DNA of 64,000 nt from Azolla caroliniana (Eukaryota > Polypodiophyta): NCBI GenBank assembly GCA_043228905.1, contig JBHGNT010000003.1, forward strand, positions 4,154,001 to 4,218,000, in the 5' to 3' direction. Under the pieces are notes generated by a model. That model was not told the origin of the DNA. It worked only from the letters and a program-made list of their open reading frames with translations, and searched no databases. Shown here one piece after another: positions 49,132-59,715 of this stretch. The translations under genes were made by a program, and so were the position numbers. Every line of letters begins with the position of its first letter. Positions within the stretch are counted from its first letter, which is position 1.

Positions 49132-49972
49132 ATATATAATGCAATTCGTGAAAGCTACAATGATATATTAAGAGGGGGTGATGAATTGAGTGTCACATTA
49201 AAGAGAACACCTAGAAATGTTGAGCTCATTTGTATGCCTTATTCACACACCGAGACTTGGTGCTTCAAAGTATGAACATTCCTTCTTAGGAAGGAGACAC
49301 ATCAAGATAATTGTTGTACTTAGGTCCTATGGGTCAATGTTTGCCTTTCTATGGGCGTTAAAAATATCTTTCTATCTATCTACAATTGAGTTCTTTTTTG
49401 TTAATAACGGTTAACTATTATATGAAATTTTGAGATACACAATTTGTTTTTGAACATCAAAAACCAATGGAGAAGATAGGGATTTACACTACAATAGAGA
49501 ACTATCTAAGGCTTCCATAATACAAAATGTGTTAACCTAATCTAACCCATTTGTTCAATTAAGTGTGCCACTTTCTCCATTGACCACACTTAACAAAGTG
49601 GTTGGATATTGTTCACACCAACATGACCTTGAGTACTTTATCCTCGCTAAACATATCATCCAATTAATTTTAGATTCTAGTAACCTTTTATGTACCTCCC
49701 ATATCCTCTAGTGGTGCGAACTCTTACATCATCCTCTTGCAAATCACCACATTATCTAGTTGTGTAAGTTCAACATCATGCATCTCAATTTTCTCCATTT
49801 AATAATATTTCAACACTTCCGAGCTCCATAATAGCTTCTAAATCCACTTAGGTAAAAGGAAATCCATAAAGAGATCTACACTCTTGTCCCTTGAAGCACG
49901 ATACTACATCTTTACCTTTTCATTTAAAATAAATTCTTGTATGATGTAGTAATATAGCAAAATATGCTCGAC
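49132..49972. other. AT-rich spacer, no gene seen
   Basis: Nothing recognisable. Confidence 0.5.
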
Positions 49973-50440
49973 CCAATTGTGGAGCACTAAACTCTTTTTG
50001 ATAGTTATGAAACGTTCACAATCACATGTTATTGACATTAGCCCCTCTTCAACAAAATCTCGAATTATCCATGAGATTTTTAATACATATTGTTTTGCAT
50101 CCCACATACCACATTGCCTTGTACTATGCTTTACTGTGTTTTGCATCCAATTGTGGAGCACTAGATTCATTGTGATAGTTATGAAACATTGCCAATCACA
50201 TGTTATCGACATTACCCCCTCTTAAATAGAATCTTGAATTATCCATGAGATTTGTAATCCATATTGTTTTGCATCTCACATATCCAATTGTGGAGCACTA
50301 GACTCTTTGTGATAGTTATGGAATGTCACATGGTATCGACATTACCCCCTCTTAAACATAATCTAGAATTATCCATGAGATTTTTAATCCATATTGTTTT
50401 GCATCCCACATGCCACACTACTTTTTACTATGCTTTATTC
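49973..50440. repeat. Three-copy tandem repeat, about 137-174-bp unit
   Basis: CCAATTGTGGAGCACTA begins copies at 49973, 50147 and 50284. Each continues through GTGATAGTTATG, GACATTA(C/G)CCCCTCTT, AATTATCCATGAGATTT and CATATTGTTTTGCATC. Copies differ by internal deletions. Non-coding; the overlapping open frames arise from the repeat. Confidence 0.92.
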
Positions 50441-50812
50441 AAAACAATGAGACACCAAACTTCTTATATCTCTAGGATACTAATGACAAGAAAACAAGAA
50501 GCCAAAAGTAGAATTGAGCACATGTAGCACACACACACACTTTCGTTGCGAGTGTTGCATTTTTATTTACCCATAAATCTACCAACCTCGTACTCAAGTA
50601 TCCAAATTGAGTATCACCTTCTCCTCAATTCAATTATAGATTCTATAATCAATTACCTAGTTGAGCATTCGTCACTCAAGTTGTGTACGTAAAGGTAATT
50701 TAAGACAAATCTAAATTGGAACAGAATGACTTACAAATTCCAAAATATAAAATTCATGATATTGAAACTGTTGTATGGTGCTAAAAAGACACTCTATGCA
50801 TGTGAAAAGGTT

Positions 50813-51212
50813 TTTGGAAGTAACAATCGGCAACGGTTCGGTTGAACCGCAAAACCACGGCTTAAATGGTTTAACAGGTTTTAATTTTTAATTTTTTCTA
50901 TTTAAAATAATAATAATAATTTATTTTTAAACAAATCTTTTCATTTTTAAACCTTATTCTCACATTTTAGGAACATGTTAAAAAGTTTAAAATTTTAAAA
51001 TTTTAAAAATTAAAAATTAAAAATTTGACCTACGTTGAAAACCGAAACTAAACCACGAAACCGTGGTTTTTACGGTTTTATGGTTTAACGGTTTGAAAAA
51101 TGTTTAATGGTTTCGTGGTTCGATTCGGTTTGGCTGAGGCTGCAAAAAATATAATTTAACGGTTCGGTTTGGACCATCTCAAACCAAACCGTTGCCCATT
51201 GTTATTTGGAAG
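50813..51212. mobile_element. hAT-type MITE with 8-bp target-site duplication
   Basis: The element is 50821-51204 (384 bp). Its ends are inverted: TAACAATCGGCAACGGTTCG at the left and, on the other strand at the right, TAACAATGGGCAACGGTTTG. It is flanked on both sides by TTTGGAAG (50813-50820 and 51205-51212), an 8-bp duplication as made by hAT transposases. The interior is AT-rich with GGTTTAACGG-type subterminal repeats and no coding capacity. It sits about 560 bp upstream of a PPR gene. Confidence 0.9.
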
Positions 51213-51766
51213 GCTCAGCTCAGGCTTGGATTTCTTAAATCAATTACAATTCTGGAAGTTACCTATGTCCGACATAATGTTATAATATCCGTCCTAAAAA
51301 TTGTTATAAACGTAGGGAGCCACAACCAAAACATCTCTCCCATAAAGCCCTGTTTAGTCACATAATTTTTTGCATCTTGCTTCTTATTTCTGCTTTCTTT
51401 TTCTCCTGCTTAAATTTGGGTTTTGGATTGTGTGGAATTTAGGGTTTTGGATTCTTGCTTCTCTGTCCTCTTTTTCTTTCCCCATCCTCTTCTTCTTTAT
51501 TGAACTTGTTGGAGATTCTTGTTTTCAGAAACAGCACGTTTTGGAGCAAGGGTGCGTTTCTCATTGGTCATTTTTCCAAAACCAATCATTCGTATCATGC
51601 TTTTTTATTCATTTTTCTTACAGATATTTCCATGGATTATGAGTGAGATCGAGAGAAAAAGAGATGTGCCTCATACATTGAAGAATGTCTCAGAAATCCG
51701 CAGTGCTAAATTTTGAGGTGAGGAGCTTCGTGTGTTTAAAACGTCTCATTAAGATGCTATGATTCT
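51213..51766. other. Likely 5' leader of the PPR gene
   Basis: T-rich DNA with short open frames that have no family motif. An in-frame stop (about 51737) precedes the PPR start. Confidence 0.4.
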
Positions 51767-53284
51767 ATGCTAAGGAACACACTCTATCTTCGTTTACTAG
51801 AGTGTGTGAAGAAGAAAGACGTGACTTTTACAAGGAATGTACACCTTTCTCTGTTAAACTATGGCCAAGATTCGATCTCGACCTTAGGTGGTTACCTCAT
51901 CCGAGCCCTCACCACATCCACAGCAACTTTGTTTGAAGCGAACATAGTGTTTTCTAGTGTCTCCAAGCCATGCGTCTTCACTTGGAATGCTATCATTCTC
52001 GCTCACACAATCTTCGGCGAAGACTTTATTGCATTGGATTTGTACACACAAATGATGGGCGATGGCGTGCAACCCAACGATGCCACGTACTCTTGGGCCG
52101 TGAAAATATGTGGTGGTGTAGGGGCTCTTCTAGAGGGGATGCTTTTACATCAACAAGTGGTTGAAAATGGGTCAGAGACGAATGTAATTGTCGGGAATAG
52201 TTTGGTCGATATGTATGCGAAATGTGGTAGATTGGAGGAAGCAAGACATGTGTTCGATAAGCTTCCTGGTAAAACTGTGGTGTCCTGGGGTGCCATGTTT
52301 TCTGGATATGCCCAGCAAGGTAAGGGACAGACTGCCCTTGAGCTTTTCAAGAAGATGCTCCTATGCTATCATGATGTCGAGCCAAATGCTTTCATATATT
52401 CTTGTCTTTTGAAAGGTTGCTCCAATACACATCTTATAGATCAAGGTAAACTTGTACACAAGAATGTCGTTATTTCAAGCTTTGATGTTCATGAAGTGGT
52501 AGGAGGGAGTATTATTGACATGTATGCTAAATGTGGTAACTTAGAGGATGCCCATAAAGCCTTTCAAGCCTTGCCACACAAGAACGTAGTGTTATGGGGT
52601 GCATTAATGACGGGGTTTGTGGATCATGGTCATTCCTTGCACACCATTGATCTTTTCTTTGAGATGCAAGAGAAAGGCATCATGCCAAGCCGAGCCACGT
52701 TTCTTTGTGTGCTAAAAGCATGTAGCAATGTCGGAGTTTTCGAGGTTGGCATGTTGCTACATGACCATATATTGAGAATGGGTCTCCACCATGAAGTACC
52801 CATAGGAACCTTGCTTATTGAAATGTATGCCAAATGTGGTAAGTTAAAGGAAGCACAAAAAGTATTTGATAAGCTGCCTCCGAATTCTGTGGCTTGGGGT
52901 ACACTGATTGCTGGTTATGCACACGTAAACAATCACTCATGTGAACAATATCTTGAAACTATGCAACAAGAAGGTGTAAAACCTAACGATCTCACATATA
53001 GTAGTTTGCTTTCATCCTACTCTCATGCTGGAACATTGGAAGAAGGTTGCCTTTCTTTCAAACACATGATGGAAACCCATGGGATTGCTCCTAGCATTGA
53101 GCATTATAATTGCTTGGTTGATCTTCTTGGTCGTACAGGTTCCTTAGAGGAGTCCAAGTATTTGCTTCATACAATGCCATTCTTACCGGATTTTGTTGGA
53201 TGGACGGCGTTGCTTGCAAACTGTCATTCCCATGGTAATGTGATGCTAGCAAAAGGTTTATTCAATCATGCTTTGGAACCCTAA
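51767..53284 (+). CDS. PLS-type PPR protein, 505 aa, intronless, short C-terminus
   Basis: About fourteen P, L and S motifs fill the protein. Examples: WNAIILAHTIFGEDFIALDL, VGNSLVDMYAKCGRLEEARH, VVSWGAMFSGYAQQGKGQTA, TFLCVLKACSNVGVFEVGML, HYNCLVDLLGRTGSLEESKY. The last motif (WTALLANCHSHGNVMLAKGL) begins an E1 domain, and the protein stops at NHALEP. E2, E+ and DYW domains are missing. Such proteins bind single-stranded organelle RNA; without DYW it would need a partner deaminase to edit, or act otherwise. The start is fixed by an upstream in-frame stop. No clear transit peptide can be judged by eye. Just after the stop, another frame reads ISAAYV, like the start of E2, so the end may be a frameshift relic. 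Expression is unknown; the body is intact. Confidence 0.85.
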   Translation: MLRNTLYLRLLECVKKKDVTFTRNVHLSLLNYGQDSISTLGGYLIRALTTSTATLFEANIVFSSVSKPCVFTWNAIILAHTIFGEDFIALDLYTQMMGDGVQPNDATYSWAVKICGGVGALLEGMLLHQQVVENGSETNVIVGNSLVDMYAKCGRLEEARHVFDKLPGKTVVSWGAMFSGYAQQGKGQTALELFKKMLLCYHDVEPNAFIYSCLLKGCSNTHLIDQGKLVHKNVVISSFDVHEVVGGSIIDMYAKCGNLEDAHKAFQALPHKNVVLWGALMTGFVDHGHSLHTIDLFFEMQEKGIMPSRATFLCVLKACSNVGVFEVGMLLHDHILRMGLHHEVPIGTLLIEMYAKCGKLKEAQKVFDKLPPNSVAWGTLIAGYAHVNNHSCEQYLETMQQEGVKPNDLTYSSLLSSYSHAGTLEEGCLSFKHMMETHGIAPSIEHYNCLVDLLGRTGSLEESKYLLHTMPFLPDFVGWTALLANCHSHGNVMLAKGLFNHALEP

Positions 53285-54800
53285 TATCAGCAGCTTATGT
53301 TGAAAAGACAGTTATTTGGATCTATTTCGAAAATTTGTAAAGTTAATTTCGAAATGGTTCATATCCATGTGAAGTGATTGTTTATATATGAACATGATAT
53401 GATACACAATCCTTCTATTTCTGTGGAGATTGTGGATTATTGGGGTGCTTGAGATATCCACAACTCCATCTGGTGTAAGGCTTGATCTGCACCTTAATGC
53501 ATCCATTTTGTTGTATAGATGCTTGGAAAGTCTATGTAGTCAAAACAGTATCAACAGTAGAAGTCCATTGATGGAAATTAGTGTTGTGCTATTTGATGAT
53601 AGGTCTTGTTGCCATCATGGTGGTTTAGGACAAGTAAGATTTTACTTCCTTGTTACTCCAGCATTTATATCAATGTAATCTGTATATGTATATGTACATA
53701 TATTGGGTGCTTGGGCTGTTCATATGAACATCATTACTGTGTGGGCATTCTACCTCAGCATTGATGTGGAAAGGCTTTTTTCTCCCTTGACATTAATTGA
53801 CTCTTATGTAATATGCAAACATAATCTTAAACCTTTTCTCAAAGAGTCATATACTTTTGATCCAATGTCAGGAAGTGTCCCGCTTGTCTATATCTCTCTT
53901 CGTACTATACTTAAAAGTCACAAATATCTACTCTTCATGCCAATGATGTTAGAAATGATGAAATCATGAAAGTTGGTCTGGTCATGCACTTCGAACCACT
54001 TTACATGCTATTTTGTTCGATCACATAACCCTGATCACTCTTCAACCGAAGATTAAAACCCCAAACCCTTACATAAATGGTGCAATTTGCTAATGTGAAC
54101 GAACCGAAACTACATACTGAACGTTTGGCTTGGAATATGATCGAGACAACATAAGATACATAGCAAAACAACTAAATATAGTGCATAAGATGTAGTGGAA
54201 AACAACTAAATGTAGTGCTAATGTGAACGAGTCAAAGCTACATACATGACATTTTAGTAGTGTAACCACTAACTACTTGGACTCATAGTTGGAAGTGTTT
54301 TTTTTATTGATCTGCGATATAATTATATTCCTAGAGTTGCAAGGTCATCATTGAACTCCACTTTAGGAAGACACTAATCCCCTCTAATCAAAACACTAAT
54401 AATAGGCTATGATCTTGGTAGTACAATCCCCTCTAAATCCCACAATTTGCTTAACATATCCACCCTCGAGAAGAGACAATACATCAGAATCGTTCATTTA
54501 ATCAAGTATATTCAGAGTTTAATGTTAAACTCAAACACACCTTGAGCTTGATCACTTTAACACTTACGAAATCACATGCACATAACAATTACATGTATGT
54601 GTATATGTATATGTATATGTATATGTTTGGAAATATGAAACTTATAAGAGGGAATTAGCCGGTGGTGTTTGCCAGGCGGCAAACACGAGAACAACGCCGA
54701 GGGGTATGCAAGGAAATAAAGAAAAGTAATGAATATCAAGGTAGAGGAAAGAACAACACGCACACACATGCACACCCACCCATTAAACTTGATCACTTCC
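53285..54800. other. Spacer between two PPR genes
   Basis: It holds a (GTATAT)n run at about 54597-54626 and a CA-rich stretch at about 54758-54778. Part is 3' flank of the upstream PPR gene and 5' leader of the next. No other gene seen. Confidence 0.5.
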
Positions 54801-56453
54801 ATGGCCATCTCTGTGGCTTCTCCCCATCCCCACCCTCTATGGGATCATGGGTCTTCTCCACGAGCTATGGTGGGAACCCACTTCATATCTAGCTCAAACC
54901 TCCATTTGGGCGCTCTCGATTTCTCCCGACGTGAGGGAAAAACTCATCGTCTCCCTCATCTCATTCCACCCCTTTTGGCTCAAGATGGATCTTCTACCAT
55001 CATTTCTGAGAGTCTTGCTGTGGACGCTACCCGACCAGAGAAAATCTCAGAAGAATCTAGCCTTGCATATGTACCAATTTCTGTTTTAATGTATGATCAC
55101 GACCCAGATGTGGATGATTTAGCATTCGCTTTGCAAGAATGTAAAGATTCCATGGACCTTCTAGGAGGTGAGTATATACATGCCCATATCATCTCTTGTG
55201 GTCATGACTCCGATAGATACTTAAGTAACCTTCTTATCTTGTTATATGGGAAATGTGGCTCCATAGAGTCTGCAGAATGCGTGTTTCATAAGATCCTCAC
55301 CCCTAATGTTTACTCCTGGAACATCTTGATCAATGCATATGTGAGAAATAATGAATTGCATAAGGCAAAGAGTGCTTTTGATAGTATGACACGACGAAAT
55401 GTTGCCTCGTGGAATGCAATAATCTCAGCACTTGCACAATCTGGAGATGGAAGAGATGCATTAACATATTATCACAAAATGTTGGATGAGGGAATTGAAC
55501 CAGATCCCATTACATTCGCTTCAGCAATTGATGCGTGTGCTGGAATCTCTTCACTAGAAGATGGGTTGAAGATACATTCATCACTTGTTGAATATGGATT
55601 CATATCAAATATGATTGTTGTCACGGCTTTAATTAATATGTATGGGCAATGTGGGCATTTGGACATAGCAAATGGATTGTTCCAAGTTTTACCATATCAT
55701 GATGTCTTGTCTTGGAGTGCAATGATTGCATCTTATGTAAAAAATGAATCCTACAAAGAAGCTTTTGTAGTGTTTCAACAAATGCTTAAATCTGGTATCC
55801 ATCCAAGTAGAGCAACTTTCTTGGCTATACTTGATGCATGTAGTAATCTCGGAGATGTTTCGATAGGTTATGACTTGCATGCACTTATATTATCAGAGCA
55901 CATGGAATTTGATATTGCCATCGATAATGCCCTTATCAATATGTATGGAAAGTGTCGGAGCCTATCTGAAGCAATTTTCGTGTTTCGCAAAATGCTTGAA
56001 AGGGATGTGGTCACGTGGACCAGCATTATTTATGTGCATGCAGTAAATGACCAAGGAAAGAAAGCTTTGGAGTTATTTTATGAAATGCAAGCAGAGTCAA
56101 TTGAACCAAATAATGTCACCTTATCAGTTATTTTAGACGCCTGTGCAAGTATGCATGCCCTTTCAGAGGGCCTTCTTATCCATAGGTATAGTGTCTGTAG
56201 AGGTATAGATACAGATTATATCATGAGAATCAATCTCATCAATATGTATGGCAAGTGTAGGATGTTGGATGAAGCAAAAGCTGTGTTTTATAGCTTAGTT
56301 GAACCGGAGACAGTTGCTTGGAATGCTATTTTATCTGCATGTGTACAGAATGACAGTTATGTTGATGCAGCAATCCTCTTTCGACAGATGAAATCAACAG
56401 GTGGCACACCAAACCCATATACCTTAGCTATCATGCAAGGTACTGGATCATAA
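54801..56453 (+). CDS. PLS-type PPR protein, 550 aa, intronless, no E/DYW domain
   Basis: I chose ATG 54801 (CCATGG context). An in-frame ATG at 54729 would add 24 Thr/His-rich residues coded by low-complexity DNA. The first 50 or so residues are rich in Ser/Pro/His/Arg and could be a transit peptide. About thirteen PPR motifs follow (YLSNLLILLYGKCGSIESAE, NVYSWNILINAYVRNNELHK, FASAIDACAGISSLEDGL, LINMYGKCRSLSEAIFVF). The protein stops just inside a further L motif (PNPYTLAIMQ...), with no E1, E2 or DYW. CAAG|GTACTGG near 56440 could be a donor site, but no fitting downstream exon was seen. It is most like the minus-strand neighbour in style (LINMYGKC, LDAC); the two converge. Confidence 0.82.
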   Translation: MAISVASPHPHPLWDHGSSPRAMVGTHFISSSNLHLGALDFSRREGKTHRLPHLIPPLLAQDGSSTIISESLAVDATRPEKISEESSLAYVPISVLMYDHDPDVDDLAFALQECKDSMDLLGGEYIHAHIISCGHDSDRYLSNLLILLYGKCGSIESAECVFHKILTPNVYSWNILINAYVRNNELHKAKSAFDSMTRRNVASWNAIISALAQSGDGRDALTYYHKMLDEGIEPDPITFASAIDACAGISSLEDGLKIHSSLVEYGFISNMIVVTALINMYGQCGHLDIANGLFQVLPYHDVLSWSAMIASYVKNESYKEAFVVFQQMLKSGIHPSRATFLAILDACSNLGDVSIGYDLHALILSEHMEFDIAIDNALINMYGKCRSLSEAIFVFRKMLERDVVTWTSIIYVHAVNDQGKKALELFYEMQAESIEPNNVTLSVILDACASMHALSEGLLIHRYSVCRGIDTDYIMRINLINMYGKCRMLDEAKAVFYSLVEPETVAWNAILSACVQNDSYVDAAILFRQMKSTGGTPNPYTLAIMQGTGS

Positions 56454-57669
56454 ATTCTTGTGTGAAAGTTAAGAAGGAGCATGCTGCGTACACAATTTAA
56501 AGGAATGGTGTGGTGTCCTTATCAAACGTTTTTGCTGGGACTCACCGTCTGAATATGTATAAATGTGTCTAAACAAAGATAAGTGATTTGAGGTCCAATG
56601 ACAACACTGTGGACCATGCCTGAATTGGTTCAAATTGAACACATTTGAGTGTTTATTTATTGACAACAACAAACTATGCTATATGATTGATATTCTTTAT
56701 AACACGGCTTTGGGGATGTGCCATTAAAAACTCATTCTTAACCAAATGAGTTTGTCCCAGTTCTTTATGGAGCGCAGGCACCAATGGGAATTAGTTAGGT
56801 GATTATCATGTACCCTTAGAACATCATACTATGATCTGTTGATATCTCGTTTTTGGTATGCAATCAGATGTTATATAATTGCTATAAAGAGCTTTCACAT
56901 TTAAAGCATAAGGCGTACTTTTGAAAGAGATGTACATGGAGATTACTTGCAATCAGATGCTATATAATTGCTATAAGGAGCTTTGACATTTAAAGCATAA
57001 GGCGTATGTCCTTTTGAAAGAGATGTACATGGAGATTACTTGCCCACATGTTGCGCAATAATGCTGTAGTTGCTAGTTTTATCATATGTTGTTTTTGGGT
57101 GTTACTGAATTATGTACCAACAAGTCCAAGCAGATTGGACCAACCAAACTGATTCCAAAGCGTCACAGTACATCCAAATTGTTAATTCGGCAAGATGCCA
57201 TGAGCTATATGGATATCACGTAACTACAAATTCTTCAATCATTCTGTTGTAGATCATACATGGTATTATTGTCTCCCCCCCCCATGTCTCCCCCCCCCAT
57301 GATACATCTATTGACAATTTTCAAATATCCTTGAGCCCTTTTGAGCAAAATTTGTACATCAGTATTTTATTTATTTTAAATTTGAAGGGGGGTGGGGTTC
57401 ACCTCACCTTGAGGTTTCCCCTAGTAATATCAAGAAATGTTATTAAGAAAAAGGATTCCAATGTACATGCTGAATATCATGGGTGGCATTCTTCGGTAAA
57501 GTAATTCTAGACCACAATCATAACAACTTACACTGCACACTCTGAAAATACTCAACAGCTTTGGTGGACATAATTCCATTGCATATGTTGGATATCATTG
57601 GTGGCATACTCAGATGAAGTCCTACATCACTATCATAATGTGTAGGTTGGTAATGATATGTTGTTACAA
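56454..57669. other. Spacer between convergent PPR genes
   Basis: Contains the 89-bp duplication annotated separately and two CTCCCCCCCCCATG blocks at about 57272-57301. Pieces of 57480-57620 (ATATCATGGGTGGCATTC / ATATCATTGGTGGCATAC) form another loose repeat of about 120 bp. No gene seen. Confidence 0.5.
56859..57039. repeat. Tandem duplication, 89-bp unit, two copies
   Basis: TGCAATCAGATG(T/C)TATATAAT begins copies at 56859 and 56948; both end ACATGGAGATTACTTGC. A few substitutions and a 4-bp indel separate them. Confidence 0.9.
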
Positions 57670-59715
57670 CTATATATTTGATAGTATAATATAAGGTGCA
57701 GTGTTTTGTGGGTCTGCTTGAAAACATTGACTGGCCACTTTAAATCCACGTTGCTCATCAACATGTATTTTACAAGCTGATAACAAACTTAGCCATGCAA
57801 CACTAATGTTTGAAAATGGTGCCTTATTGATAAGGTACTCTGCCTCGTTCAAATGGCCAGCACGGGCAAGAAGGTTAATCATGCAATTATAGTGATTTCT
57901 TGTGTATAAAATTGTCTGGTTTTGATTGATCCCTGAGAAGAAATACCAAGCATTGTTGAGATGTCCAGTGTGACTGCAAGCATTAAGGGCACTCGTGAAT
58001 GTGATTTCATTCGGTTTCACATTTTCATTATGCATATGATGAAAACACTCCACACATTTAGATGGGAAACCATTCAATGCATATGTTGTGATCATAGTGG
58101 TCCAAGTCACCACATTCCTAGATTTCAGTTTAGTGAAAACATGGATGGCATCACGGAGGCATCCACACTTACCATACAGATTTACTAGTGTATTTCCTAC
58201 CACTGTATCAATGTCATAACCAGAGTCGATGACAGCAGTGTGTATACATTGACCATCTGTAAGGGTGGCGAATTTACAACAGGCATCAAGAGCACACGCA
58301 AAAGTGACCTTGTCGGGCTTAATGCTTTTTGCATACATCTCATAAAGCAACTTTAGAACTTCCTCAACATGATTATGGGTATGCATGTAGCTCGAGAACA
58401 AGCTTGTCCAAGAGATAACATCTCTGCAGTGCATTTTTCTGAATACCCCCCTTGCATCGTTTGTACTCGACAACTTAGTATACATGTCAATCAATGCATT
58501 GCCAACAATCAGATCTTTTTCGGATTGATTCTCAATTATGGCAGTGTGTATAGCATGTCCATCTTTGAGACATGTATTTTTTGTGCATGCTTCAAGGGCG
58601 CATACAAACGTAGTATTATCTGGCTTAATATCACCACGAACAGCCTGATACAACAGAGGCAAGGACTTATTAATTTCCTCACTCATATTTAATGCTTTCA
58701 TCATAGCATTCAAAGTTACTACATTCTTGTGGTTCATTTTATAGAAAACATGAAACCCAGATTGTAGACAACCACATTTTGTATACATATGAATTAGGTT
58801 TGTACCCACGGTAACATCTTGTTCTAAACCACTACAAACAATTGCAGAGTGTATTTTTTGTCCTTCTATCAAGAGCATACATGCATCTATAGCACAAACA
58901 AATGTGACATTGTTCGGATTGATGCCTTTGGCCCGCATCTTGTAGAAGAGACTTAATGCTTCTTTTGGGTGGCCATTTTGGCTCATTGTTCCAATCATGG
59001 CAGTCCACGTAATAACATTGTGATGAGAAATCTTTGTAAAAGCTCTCCATGCACAATTTAGATTCTTACATTTGCCATACAAGGTTACCAACGTAGTACC
59101 TACAATGGAATCTCTCTCACAACTTTCTTGGGCAATGATATTATGAATTAACATGCCTTCTTCGAGATCACACAACTTCACACATGCATCTAAAACACAA
59201 ACAAAAGTGATATTATTAGGATTAAATCCATTTGCACTCATGGAGTGGAAAAGACCCAAAGCCTCCTTGTTCTTCCCATTCTGGGCACACCCTCGTATAA
59301 TGATATTCCAAGAAACAACGTCCCAAACAGGCATCCTTGTAAAAATGGAGAGTGCGCTCTCCAGGCACCCATTTTGGGTATAAGCATTGATCAATAAGTT
59401 CCATGAGTATACATTGTTGAGATGGAGAGATCCATGATCAAACATGCATTGGGCATCATGGATGCATCCACAATCACCATACATTTGAATGAGGCAATTC
59501 ACAAGAAAAGTGTCTCTATCAAAGCCATATTGAAGGACAATGTCATGTACAACTTTACCTTGAAAGAGGTTATTGGATCTGCGTGCTTGGTTCAGGAGGA
59601 GAGAAAAGTGGATGATGGGTCTGTGTTTAGTTGAGAACTCTGAGAGATGTGGGTTTTCTTTTGTCTGGTTAGTAGAAACTCTTGCTCTCCAGAGATGAGT
59701 AGCCTCTTTCCCCAT
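57670..59715 (-). CDS. PLS-type PPR protein, 681 aa, intronless, ends within E domain
   Basis: About eighteen PPR motifs read without a break, for example VNCLIQMYGDCGCIHDAQCM, VYSWNLLINAYTQNG, TFVCVLDACVKLCDLEEGML, VGNTLVNLYGKCGCLRDAI and NVVTWTTMITTYALNG. One L motif (FVCAIDACMLLIEGQKIH) lacks about four residues found in its siblings. The end enters E1 (WLSLLSACKIHVDEQRG) and the first part of E2 (APYIILSNI), then hits TAG where the family usually continues with Tyr. E+ and DYW are absent. The expected role is organelle RNA binding in splicing, stability or editing; target unknown. The start ATG follows a plausible leader; the first 35 residues are basic and Thr/Ser-rich, fitting an organelle-targeting signal. 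Confidence 0.87.
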   Translation of the reverse strand: MGKEATHLWRARVSTNQTKENPHLSEFSTKHRPIIHFSLLLNQARRSNNLFQGKVVHDIVLQYGFDRDTFLVNCLIQMYGDCGCIHDAQCMFDHGSLHLNNVYSWNLLINAYTQNGCLESALSIFTRMPVWDVVSWNIIIRGCAQNGKNKEALGLFHSMSANGFNPNNITFVCVLDACVKLCDLEEGMLIHNIIAQESCERDSIVGTTLVTLYGKCKNLNCAWRAFTKISHHNVITWTAMIGTMSQNGHPKEALSLFYKMRAKGINPNNVTFVCAIDACMLLIEGQKIHSAIVCSGLEQDVTVGTNLIHMYTKCGCLQSGFHVFYKMNHKNVVTLNAMMKALNMSEEINKSLPLLYQAVRGDIKPDNTTFVCALEACTKNTCLKDGHAIHTAIIENQSEKDLIVGNALIDMYTKLSSTNDARGVFRKMHCRDVISWTSLFSSYMHTHNHVEEVLKLLYEMYAKSIKPDKVTFACALDACCKFATLTDGQCIHTAVIDSGYDIDTVVGNTLVNLYGKCGCLRDAIHVFTKLKSRNVVTWTTMITTYALNGFPSKCVECFHHMHNENVKPNEITFTSALNACSHTGHLNNAWYFFSGINQNQTILYTRNHYNCMINLLARAGHLNEAEYLINKAPFSNISVAWLSLLSACKIHVDEQRGFKVASQCFQADPQNTAPYIILSNI

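Noticed and set aside
56440-56453. Splice donor extending the 54.8-kb PPR gene
   Set aside because: No downstream segment with E-domain sequence in a fitting phase was found before the convergent gene.
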